A stretch of 37,580 bases of DNA, from NCBI GenBank assembly GCA_015179025.1, contig WHUX01000363.1:1-37580 (forward strand), written 5' to 3'. Below the pieces are notes generated by a model that worked only from the letters and a program-made list of their open reading frames with translations, was not told where the DNA came from and ran no database searches. Below, in pieces: positions 22,537 to 32,606 of this stretch. Source of the stretch: Terfezia claveryi. Its lineage: Eukaryota; Ascomycota; Pezizomycetes; Pezizales; Pezizaceae. The position numbers were made by a program, and so were the translations under genes. Each line of letters begins with the position of its first letter. Position 1 is the first letter of the stretch.

Positions 22537-22688
22537 ACTACAGGGGAGGTGCGCTGAACGCATAGGCCGCTTGAGTTTGTATGTGCTTTTTTTTTTGGCT
22601 TCTCGTTTTTTTTCTCTTTTATTGTTTTGTTTTGCAAAGCTCTGAGGTTTGTCATGTTACTTTCCTTGTCTAATGCCGCACATGTCCT

Positions 22689-22738
22689 GTCATGTAGTCC
22701 CATCGATATGTCCGTCATGTAGTCCCATCGATATGTCC
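22689..22738. repeat. Exact 25-bp tandem duplication in the nucleoporin 3' flank
   Basis: The units at 22689-22713 and 22714-22738 are identical and each contains CCCATCGATATG. It lies about 150 bp after the stop codon, probably in the 3' UTR. Confidence 0.85.
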
Positions 22739-23813
22739 CACCCGTCTTTCCACTCATCGTTGCTCAAACCACATTTTATGTCCTTACAGTGTCATCAGGT
22801 GTATGATGATGATTGATTGTAATCATGTAATATTTACATTTTCCCTTGTTTTATATGTTTGTTTTTTTCTTAAAAAAAAGGCACTTGGACATTTTGAGGA
22901 ATCTCATCGTACATTTCTTGTAGGTGCCGTAGAGGCCCAATTTCATATATATACTGTGCATGTGTGCTTTCCCTTTTCGCTTCGTTGTATTTGTTCTGCG
23001 TGTACAAAAAGGTAAGGCATAAGGTAAGGTACAAAGGTAAGACTATAAGGCGTTTTATTGAATTCATCAGATTGAGTCATTCCCGACTTGGCTACTCTTT
23101 GTTAGGTCTCGAGTGGAGAGATCGAGGGCGTGGTTACTTCTTCGTTTCTTTCTTCCGCTTCCTGTTATTACTTTTTTCCCCAGTATTTACTGAATTTTAA
23201 GTTGAGGCGGGAATTTCGACTGATTCCTTTTACGGAATTGAAATGCTAGTATTGAGCTTAGGTCTTCTTTTTTACTTTGTTTTCACTCGCGAACCCCTGC
23301 ACCCGTAGCTATTGAGGAGGGTTTTTTGGGCGGTTCTTAGATTTGTTATGTTCAGTTACTGGTCGGATGGATAGGGAGATAGACAGGCCATGAAGGAGAG
23401 GAAATGGTAAAGGGAATATGCATGGTAAGAAGATGATCTGAATCGTCGAAGATGGTATGTAACTAGAAATCAATATCCGACCTAACTCTGTGATACAGCC
23501 TTGGATGGCTTGATCCATTTGATGCTACATCACGTTTTGAGAAGCATATTGCAATAAAGGGTTGAGGGTAGCAGTACGCGTGAATGATGTTTACTTGTTA
23601 CGCATAAGACCTTTGAAGAGGTTCTACTTTCCAGTTGATGTACAAAGGTTTTAGTGCAAGCCACTACAAGCCACAAACTAAACCAATATCGGCGTGACCT
23701 GAATTACTAGCCAAAGGAGTGCGTTGTGCCAACCAAACTATTATTACTACCTACCTAGTATGGTTGATCGGCATTAGAGAGAGCTCAAAACTACGCAACT
23801 TCCTCTCGGCTCC

Positions 23814-23900
23814 ATGACGGTAGGGTTATTAGTGGTATTCACAGGAATATTCGTGGTGCTCGCCGGGTATTTGCAGCGTTCAAACATTGCCAGAAACTAA
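23814..23900 (+). CDS. Possible 28-residue single-span membrane peptide
   Basis: ATG at 23814 opens a 28-codon frame ending at TAA 23898-23900. The peptide is almost one hydrophobic helix (VGLLVVFTGIFVVLAGYL) with a short basic tail. Directly after it is an intron-like stretch (GTAGGT...CTAATGCGATAG, about 23904-23938). Tiny tail-anchored proteins exist in fungi, but I recognise no family and 28 codons may be open by chance. Confidence 0.2.
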   Translation: MTVGLLVVFTGIFVVLAGYLQRSNIARN

Positions 23901-24167
23901 AAGTAGGTCCTCGAAGTGACACTACTAATGCGATAGCCAAGCGCCAAGGTATGACTCTTTCACGTGAAAGCCCCTACTTAAGCTATCTAACTAAGCTCCT
24001 CTGCAACAAGAATTATATCAAGTGTTAGTCTGGTTAACAACAGCGATATAGTTGTACTTGGTAAGGAGATAACGAATGCATAATGTTACCTACTACGCAA
24101 TACACCTAACAAAAGCACGTTATTCATCCCTTATTACCACAATTAAACAAAACTAAGGCTCTAACCC

Positions 24168-25282
24168 TCAATCCTCATTCTCATTCTTTCCGTCTTCCTT
24201 ACGCTCGGCCATCTTCTTTGCCATTTCCTTTTTTGCATTATCCAACCATTCCTCATATTTGCCCTCCTTCGTCTTCATTTTAACGACACCCTTAAGCACC
24301 TCATGGGCGAATCCCACAAAGTTGTGCTTCCTCAGAGCATTCTCCCACTGCCAAGCCTCCCGCTTATCTTCTTCCCTCCTCACAGTTTCGAGATCCCCAA
24401 TCTCCATTGCCCTTAACCTTGGGTCTTGTATCATCGCCAGTAAATTGAATCGAATCTCTGTTATGGGGTAACGCCCTATGCGCCTCTGAAGCACAGGAAT
24501 AACCTTATGGGGAAATTCCTCGTTGGTACAAGCTCCGTGAGAGAGTGGGGCAGCTTGTAGTCCGTCCAGCTCGTACAGAACACCATTTATCGGGGTATAC
24601 GCAATGAAATGGTAAACATCATCGCTTTCCGTAGCTGCTCTGGTGTTCTCATCAATGAAGGGGTTGGATCGAGCAAAGGAGTTGTGAACATCTCGAATGA
24701 GCTCTGAATTCGATAGCGCTTCCCCACGTAGCTATAACCCGGATCAGCAGATGTTATTCTGTCCCACTAGAGCACACGGAATAAACCCACTTCCGGCGGA
24801 AAAGCTTGTGTAAATTCCCTAAAGTCTGCCAAGCTGTCTCCGATGTCTATCTCCCCAGCGGTTTGTTGACTCTTGTTCAACAGCACGCTTAAGATTGCTT
24901 GTGTTGCACAGGCATTTTGTATAGTCTGGTTCGCAAAGAATATGTTTTCGCCTGCCTCAAAATCGTAACTTCCATCAACTTCATCATCTGGATTTGAAGA
25001 AATGTATTTGAAGAGAAATATCACACCATAAATAGGTCTGTATTATACCGTCAGCAAAAGCCCCGAACCGCACAAGTTTTATGATGAGGACAAACGCAAT
25101 TGCTCTGAGATAGTCTGTGGAAAGATCGAGGATCTCCTCGAATTGGACGTTCTTCACCCCAAGTCTTCAACGAGGGCCGTAAATACACCCTAGTAGTCAC
25201 CGCTGCGCATCAGTGAAAAGCACCAAGGCCGGGGACTCGGTGTGATTACGGCATCTGACTCAATTGTATTCCAACCAGACAT
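24168..25282 (-). CDS. UCH37/UCHL5-type ubiquitin C-terminal hydrolase, apparent frameshift in exon 2
   Basis: Exons on the minus strand are 25282-25250, 25189-25096, 25037-24791 and 24731-24168, with introns of 60, 58 and 59 nt. The product would be about 312 residues, close to human UCHL5 (329). The peptidase C12 catalytic set is complete: Gln and Cys in ANQTIQNACATQ (about Q80, C86), His in DVYHFIAY (about H166) and Asp in LYELDGL (about D181). The C-terminal part (ALRKHNFVGFAHEVLK...) matches the ULD-like tail that binds the proteasome receptor Rpn13 in this family, followed by a Lys/Glu-rich end. The enzyme trims ubiquitin at the 19S proteasome. Exon 2 reads GVFTALVED in one frame and GVKNVQFEEILDL in the next, so one base seems missing near 25174. 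Everything else is intact. A young pseudogene and a sequence error are both possible. Confidence 0.85.
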
Positions 25283-25480
25283 ATTCGAGGGATGCTGAGA
25301 GTTGGAAGGGCGTCTCGTGTGAGAGCTTGAGGGAGATCGGAGAGGGATGCTCAGTAGTCACATGCCAAGACTTCATTCTCGCGTTGCTTAGAAGATGTGC
25401 CTGTGACAGCTTAGTCAATGCCCTAGCACTAGGCCCGAAACACCGATCGCCACCCTCAACTCGCCCACCGGACTAAACTT
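25283..25480. other. 5' flank of the UCH gene, edge of the gene island
   Basis: GC-balanced sequence that presumably holds the UCH promoter on the minus strand. Composition drops to AT-rich close to 25480, which marks the border of the gene island. The open frame at 25264-25476 on the plus strand is antisense to the promoter and has no recognisable content. Confidence 0.4.
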
Positions 25481-25839
25481 ACGCAATATATTCAGTAGCG
25501 GAATTTTCAGTATAAACTACATATATGAGTTTAAGGATTGTATAAGACAATCCCTACTCATTATTATATAAATGTTGGAGATGGAAATTTACCCTTGCTT
25601 GACTGAAAGTGTCCAACTAAGTATAGTGTCCACTATTTAAGACATACAGCTTCACTACCTCTGCAACTATTTAGCAGCTCCAATACCCCTACTAACAACT
25701 ATAATAGCCTCAACCTATATCAGTAAATCACTAGGTCCTAGACAACATTACCAAATATACTATATTATGAACAGGCAAAATATACAGAATAGCACCTACA
25801 AGTGGCAATCAAATATACTAGGCAAGAGCAGATATACTT

Positions 25840-26370
25840 ATCAAGTATATTGTAGAGCTGTATGAGGTAGAGTACTAGATATTGTATTAAAAATACTAGG
25901 AATGCACCAGGATAGGTTTACAGCTCATCAGAATGAGCAGTTATTCTTTATTGAAGATAAGAAAGTAATTATAGATTATGCTAGTATTATGGCAGATGCA
26001 AATTTTCTACTAGGTCCTAAACTTTTACATCAGATTGCTCTAGTAATTGTTAATAAGAGGTAGATACTATAATGAAGCTACTATTTATCTACCTATAACA
26101 CTCCTTTTGCTAGTACTGTTTCCTCTACTCTAAGCCTATTCATACTATTAGTATAATTGGGTGGATAGATTTCTTAGCCATAACTTAGAGTTCAAAAAAA
26201 TCTATATTTACTATCAGAAAAGAGCAAAAGTATTAGTGACTAAGGATACTAAGCTACAAGCTGATTTTCTATAAAAGCTTACAAATTTTGTCTACTAGAA
26301 GAAGATAGCTCAGGCTGATATCTAGAACTATAATAAGAAAGAAATAACTATAGGTAGAAATAGTAGGTGA
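25840..26370 (+). pseudogene. Decayed pogo/Tc5-type transposase remnant
   Basis: Reading through stops, the plus strand gives a CENP-B-like helix-turn-helix region: KVIIDYASIMADANF and LGPKLLHQIAL with a KR end. WIDRFL(S), HN-LEFK, KRAKV and QADFL follow, matching the order in pogo/Fot1/Tc5 transposases (W..RFL.RHPELKS, then a K/R-rich linker). It ends before any readable DDE motif. Terminal inverted repeats could not be fixed. It is heavily mutated and distinct from the transposon at 28231-30522. Confidence 0.55.
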
Positions 26371-28189
26371 GTTTAGTGTGTATACCTAAGTGATTTTTCT
26401 CCATGCTACCTTACTAAAACTCATGCCAATAGTTGAGTTTTGCCCAAGCCTCCAACTTGGTAAGTTGGCTATATGTTACTCTAAATTACTCAGACCAGTG
26501 CAGAGTAGTCATCAACTACTTGCCAAGCCTTAGTGTTATCTACTAACATATATTACTTTACTGAAGGACCAGTTTCTTATATAATTCAATTCAAATTTAA
26601 CTGAATATACCACAGATTGCTTGCATTAAAGTGATTTATTTTATAAGAATCAAAGTATGTAAGAATTGATGAAGTATCAATGAATGTAATTCACATTAGC
26701 ACATAAGGCAGGATAAGATAATATAGGAGAATAATGGGAGAATGGATAGAAGGTTAGCCACTAGTAGAACACAGTTGAAAAATAGTGGTAAGGATTGAGT
26801 GGGAAGGAAAAGTTCAAGTCTATGATAGGAGAAGGAATCTATAATAGGCAGGGCAATCTATAATAGAAGGATGGATCCATAGTTATGGAATCGTCACTAT
26901 TTTTCACTATCATATAGTCATTATAAAATTACCTTAAGTTATTACAGAATTAACTCAAGTTATTATAGAATTGTCTATTCTAGCAAATTACATTTTACCC
27001 AGATTATGACCTCTCCTAATATTCTATTTCTTACCACTACAACTTAATATAATCTATAAAAAAAAAAAAAAAAAAAAAAGAGCTTATCATAAGATATCTA
27101 TCTCCTATATACATAACACAACCCAAAAAAATAACTCTATTGAAAGGATCAAATCCCCTACTCCTAGCTTCTTCCTTCTATTCCCCATACATTATCAGAA
27201 TGTGATGAAAATATAGGTGATGCCAGTAGTATAGGTTATGCTTGAGATGGAAGTAGTACCAGTGAAGCAAGTAGTATTGCCAGCAAAGGAAGTGTTGCAA
27301 GAGATTATAAGACACTAACTGATGCTAGTAAAGGAGGAGTTGCAGGAGATGGTAGGGCACCAACTGATGCCAGTAATCTAGTTAATAGCAAAACTGATGC
27401 TGATGCTAAAAACAATGATTCTAATGATGATGATGATGATGAGGGTAATAATAGTAATGATAGTGATAATAAGTAGGATGATGAGGAGAATGATGAGAGC
27501 AATGATAGTACTAGTAGTATTTTGGGTGTAGGGCAGTAGGTCACATTACTCCAGATAGCTAATTAGCTTCTACTTGATGCTATAATACTACATCCCTTTG
27601 TAAAATTGTTTAGCATAATGGGTTTTGGTCTCCACTCTGTATTGCATACAAGTTGATTGCTATTTCATATACCTGATTAGCCTTACCCTGACCTTCTCAC
27701 AATATATACTTTATTACTCATCAAAAATTCATGGAGGTATACCTCCATAGCCTCTTGTAGGGTATTTATTACTATAATGCCAATTCTCTCTATATTTGTC
27801 TACTCACCGAGTATCATAGGATAACTATTGTATTTAGTATTAACATACTATATGATCTCTGAATATAACTATCAGAACACAGTTTTTAGAATAATTAATT
27901 GACTACTAGCTTGTTGTCTCTGAATTTATCTAATAATTACTACTAATTGTAAACTTAGTATTCTAAATTCAAATTGAACTAAGGGGAGTTCTTATGCTAA
28001 TCTACTCTTCTTTTTCATGGGACTACCTTTTTCTTTTTGAGGAGTACTCTTTTCTTTTTGGGGAGTACCCCTCTCTTTTTTGGGACTACTGCAGGTACTC
28101 TTATAGGAAGTACTATCATCTTCACATTCCTAGCTCATTATTTTATTCCAGCTATTATATCTGTGTATTTGGGGGTATAAAAGAGTAAG
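26371..28189. other. AT-rich repeat debris with an acidic-protein relic
   Basis: No intact gene. Contents: an inverted pair TGAAAAATAGTG/CACTATTTTTCA (about 26774 and 26899); a run of 22 A (27058-27079); a plus-strand relic about 27150-27540 that reads as a Ser/Asp/Asn-rich acidic protein with a stop or two (DASKGGVAGDGRAPTDASN, NDDDDDEGNNSNDSDNK), including a 45-bp unit present twice; a perfect 18-bp palindrome ATGGAGGTATACCTCCAT at 27731-27748; and three 20-odd-bp units of GGAGTACTC with T-runs (about 28008-28090). The origin of each piece is unclear. Confidence 0.45.
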
Positions 28190-28230
28190 TGTAATATCCA
28201 TACTATATGAAAGTTACAAATCAAAGGGTA

Positions 28231-30522
28231 GTATGACCTACTTAGTAACGATCGGCAATCACGTGGCGATCGGCATGCTCCCCGCACCCAATGCAGAAAT
28301 CACTTAATATATCCACCAACCCTTGCGATATCCTGGCAATAAAAACAATGCATATAGGCTAAAATAACTCAAGAAAAACAAATATCATACTCCCAATACA
28401 CCAAAATTTACCCTGAATCCGCTATAGTCATCAAATACTCTCTCCTACAACTACCCCCCCTCTTCCACGACCACTCTGACTACCCCTCCCATATGGCCTA
28501 CCAGAGCCTCTACTAGCAGCTGCAGGCTCCCCATATGTTCGTTCTATAAGTTTAATCAGTTTTAAGTCATGCGAATTCATGGTGATAGAGATACACCCAC
28601 CACAAAGTGCCATAAATGACATTGCGCTTACCAATCTCCGTATATCAGCCTCCTCGGTATCGAACTTTAAGCGCCTTGTGGCTCTGGATCGAGCTATATT
28701 CCCGCGACCACGCCCCCTGGTACTTTGAGTACCCCTTCTTGCAGTTTTGAACCCCATAGGCACCTCTTGCGCTGCCTTGGCCTTCTCTTCTTTAGCTAAC
28801 CTGCGTGCTTCTCGATTTGCAGCCTTATCAGCCTCAAGAGCTTTAGCAGTTGCAACTAGTGCCTTTTCACGCTCAATATAGGCTCGATCTAGTATACGAG
28901 GGCCCTGGATCCGCTTGGTTGAACGAGGCTTGACCTTCTTACTATTTCGAAGCTGTTTGAACCCTTGGAAGGAGGGGTCAATGATTTGGCATCGAATTAC
29001 TTTCTTTTCAAGGTAATTGAGCCCTTCGTTAATAGCTGCTCTCGAATAAGGGGTTATAGTGAGCTTTAAGAGTACAGAGCATATGCTAGTAACTTTGACT
29101 GGAGTTGAGACAGCAGGTGCGGGGGTATTGGTGGCAGAGGCGGTGGCGGAGGCGGCAACTCGACCAAGTACTTCTTCCAGTTGGAGTGGCCATATTCCAG
29201 TGGCTTCAAACCCACTGAGAATATTAGGCTTGGTAATTGCTTGATTCCGAGCAATGCACAGGCAATCCCAGAACTCCGGCTTACCAAAGGGCTTACCAGG
29301 GTGGTAATATATGAAGTCCTAGAGGGCGGTGCAGTAGGCTCTTGATAGTGGTCCAAAGCATGCTACATCTAGAGGCTGCATCAGGTGTGTTGAATACGGA
29401 GGGAGGCAATATATGACAATGCAATGGTCAAGACTATATTCAACTACAGGGTAGGCAACATGGCTACTATGGCCATCTACAATTAGCATGCGCCACCCCT
29501 CCCCTGCCTTCGGTTTTGTGTATCAGTCAAAATGCTTAGATATATAATCCAAGCCTAGTTCGTCATCCATATAGCCGCTAGGTGATCGAGTAAAGGTCGC
29601 CAGCCTAGTATCACCAGTAACATACTATCCATCATAATAACCTTATTCGCCCAAATAATAAATGGTGGTAACCTATGACCTGTGATGTCTCAGTTTGATG
29701 TCTCAGTTTGATGTCTTAGTTGGTTTAAATAAGTGATCTTGAACTAACCTGTAGCACTAATAGTCTCGAGGAAGGAGCAAAATTCCCGATTTCCATCAGT
29801 TAATATAACCTTGCTCCGGCTATTGGTATTGGCGCAGACTATTGCCTTTTGCCTACCAACTGCCAGACCTATAATAATGCCCTTTTCATCACAATTCCAT
29901 AGGTTTTCGGGCTTGATTTTGTACTGGCGCATAAGACTTCGTAATGTACGATACCATTTAGCTTGCTCGTCTAGTGTTGCAGCAACTTTAGCTTGAGACT
30001 TCTCCAGAAATTACAATACTTGAGGTTCACACTGGGGTGTCGGGAAAGGAAGCGCCTGGCCCAATTGACACCAGGAATGATTTTCTCTTTTAAACTGCGA
30101 GCTTGCAAAATCCGAATTGCCATTAACACCAGCATGAGGATTGTGACAGGGAAGTAGAGGTCACTTATCCTTCCACACTAGTCAACAACTGCCTCCTCCT
30201 CACCAGCTGTGAGAAGCTGCTGTAATTGTCGAGCTCTTGATCGTGGTGCCTGCACCCCCTGGTACCGCCGTCGTAAGGTGGTAGCATTGACACCGAATGC
30301 CTTTGCTACCTGGGCTTTGGACTCTGGAGGATGTTTGCGAGCATAGTCAACTGCTCGCAAAGTTACGAATTATTGAACTTTAGCTCAACTTGCAACTCTT
30401 TTATCTTTTTGGACGTTTTTGGTGGCATAGTGGTTGCAAAATGTAGGTGACAGTGATATTCGAGTGGAGTTATGAGACAGCGATCGTTAGGTGATTGCCG
30501 ATTGTTACTAAGTAGGTCATAC
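28231..30522 (-). mobile_element. Fot1/pogo-like Tc1-mariner transposon (2292 bp)
   Basis: Terminal inverted repeats of 42 bp match at 38 positions; both start GTATGACCTACTTAGTAAC. The element is flanked by TA at 28229-28230 and 30523-30524, the target duplication of the Tc1/mariner superfamily. One gene runs on the minus strand. Its modest damage compared with neighbours suggests a fairly recent insertion. Confidence 0.85.
28431..30428 (-). pseudogene. Fot1/pogo-like transposase, interrupted
   Basis: An ATG at 30428 (MPPKTSKKIKELQ) opens the gene. A psq/CENP-B helix-turn-helix follows after a frame change (YARKHPPESKAQVAKAFGV, TTLRRRY; 30360-30178), then EEEAVVD. The DDE domain shows its first catalytic Asp in the family motif IKPENLWNCDEKGIIIG (29932 on) and SRSKVIL; further parts read PPFIIWA, a MLIVDGHSSH-like segment with changes, and LPPYSTH-like text. 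From 29316 to 28431 the frame is open for about 295 codons (FWDCLCIARNQAITKPNI, SGFEATGIWPLQLEEVLGR), then a Lys-rich and a Gly/Arg-rich tail (RGSGRPYGRGSQSGRGRGG). TAG at 29317-29319 and several other stops fit C-to-T decay. Confidence 0.75.
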
Positions 30523-30707
30523 TAAGGTTTAGGACAGTAAGTTTGCTTGTATATGTATGTTTTCGAGGGTACAAAGTAGACGAAAAATATACAGATATTA
30601 AGTAATGAGCTTTACAACAAAGTATAATTTATTGTTTATCTGCATCTCTATCTGTTAGTTCATGCATAATAAAGAGAGTAACAAAAAAACATTACCTTGA
30701 TATTACA

Positions 30708-31168
30708 CCACATTAGCCTGTTTATAGTCTCTAACTATTCTGAGCTTACTATTTAGCTATTTGGTATAGAATATAAGAGTGCTAGTACTGCTTTTACTCA
30801 ATCTTATCTTACTAGTTTAAAGGATTTCATCTAGATATCCTTTGAGAAGCTCTAATTTATTAGGAGAGAGAAAGTATAGTTTTTCTGATAGGTGACTCAT
30901 TTCTTCTTCTAACTCAATTATTATGTCTTATAGACTATATATAGGGAGACCAGATTGCAATGTCTTTCCAAAAATTTTTACAAAATTCTTAAACTGTATT
31001 GTTAGTTGATTAGTAAGTTTATAGAGGTTTTCAGTCACTATTATTTTCATAACTTTGCAAAGATCTCAATTAGTGAACTTCTGATAATCACATTCCCCTA
31101 TTTCAATTAATCTAATATATTGAGTCTCTGAAAGTGCTTTATCAAAGTCAATAAAATCAGTAACCTAC
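30708..31168 (-). pseudogene. Second family A copy: protease-RT junction fragment
   Basis: Read on the minus strand it aligns with 4307-4770 of element A: the protease tail LTLIKHFQRLNILD, ATT-GAA-ATA-GGG-GAA, and the start of RT down to AAGCTCAGAATAGT. It has many C-to-T changes and no usable frame. It begins directly at the end of the LTR at 31169, so another copy inserted here. Its left side is cut by the LTR-like repeat at 28190-30707. Confidence 0.75.
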
Positions 31169-32606
31169 TATCATAGGGGCTATATTGACTGATAGTGCTC
31201 TTGTAACTATTAGGATAGCTATAATTTTCTGTTGCAATAATATCTATTCCACAATATAGAATATCAATTCTATAGTAGTAAAGTTTAGTCCAATAATAGT
31301 TCCTCATGACGGATCTTATTTTGCAATATAAAATAAATTCTATGTTACTTAAACATAAAGTTAACTCTAGACTTAGAACTTTGTAGGCTTCATATACTCA
31401 AGGTGCTCTTGCTTTTGAATACTCGCTGGTTGTAGAATAAATTTAACCAGAACTACTTGTACTATTTATATCCTATAGTATTCATCGATATTCTTATGAC
31501 AAAAATATTTTATAAAATATGGGCTTACCTATTACCTTGGAATTTCTCCTAAGTGTTATACTATCCAAACTTTTGTTAATGCAGTTGCTATCTGCACTAG
31601 TTGTCAGAAGTTACTATCCTGAATGTAGAGATTATTCTCTATCTGCATATTATATATTCCTTATTTATAGCTTACTTATTCTATTAAAGAATACTTAGGT
31701 AAGATAACTAGATTTAATTTCAGATATATTACCAATCTTCGATACTATCGAATTACTATCTAATAATATCCAAAGCCATCTAATTATGTTTCCAGCAATA
31801 TTTACTTAATAGTGTCTAGTATCCATTGAAAATAATTTTCAACTATATATAACTCTATAAATAGAGAACCGTAGGTCACAAGTAAATAACTATTGAAAAG
31901 GTATTAACATATAGAAGATTATAGAATCTTAGTTCATCTCAATACCCAAATTATTTATGGAGTTATTACCAATAATAGGTAAACCTTCTTGTGGACTTAT
32001 TTGACCATATTAAAAGTCTTATATGTCTATGAGTTTGACTCTGAATATAAAAGGGATTGCAGATATAGAATCAGAATAAAGAATAGGCCTAGATAGAACC
32101 TTAAAATATCAAATTTGGAGAATCTTATATTTTGGCCCTATCTTTGGCCTTTGTTCTAAGTGCACTCCCTTATAGTATTACTGGATGCACTTTGGTCTAA
32201 AGTTCTTTCTCGGTCCTTCATTTTTTTAATTATTTTTAACAAATTATTTTCCTTAAGTTTAGGGTAATAATTAGCAATTCATGGTAATGCCAAGACTTCA
32301 GGGTAACAGCTAATAGCTATTATATGTATTTATATAACTGATATATTGATCTGGGTATAACTATAGAACTATTAATCGGATACTTATGAAACTTGAACCG
32401 TAGCTCCCTCAAGGGTCCCTGGACATTCCATAATAGTCTTAACCATCTAAGATAATTATAAACCACTCAGAAGTTCATACTTGTTCCATATATTTATCAC
32501 TTATAAATAAGTATGAAAAACATTTGCACTAGAGTCTATATAGATTCTAGAGTCATTCTATAAGGGCCCAAGTACCTTTGGTAGGGCTGGATGTCACCCC
32601 ATAATA
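31169..32606 (-). repeat. 3' LTR of a second family A element (1438 bp)
   Basis: On the minus strand it starts TATTATGGGGTGACATCC and ends CCCCTATGATA and aligns over its length with 8356-9818. Many differences are C-to-T or G-to-A. The polypurine tract lies at about 32611-32622. No gene. Confidence 0.8.

Larger units (their letters stand above)
22537..24167. other. Intergenic region between the two host genes
   Basis: It holds the convergent 3' flanks of the nucleoporin and the UCH gene. Visible items are an exact 25-bp tandem duplication (22689-22738), T- and A-runs (22583-22620 and 22861-22878), short GGTAAGG-type repeats near 23010-23042 and the palindrome CTTTCACGTGAAAG at 23957-23970. 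No tRNA or well-supported protein gene was found; one 28-codon frame is listed separately. Confidence 0.5.
28190..30707. repeat. Small LTR-like repeat (about 226 bp without the insert) split by a DNA transposon
   Basis: Ends TGTAATATCC (28190) and TTGATATTACA (30707) are inverted copies of each other, as in an LTR. The halves are 28190-28230 and 30523-30707. Bases 28190-28228 and beyond carry no gene. No clear target duplication is seen (GTAAG against CCACA), so it may be a decayed solo LTR or one end of a longer element. Its right side abuts a family A reverse transcriptase fragment. Confidence 0.45.
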
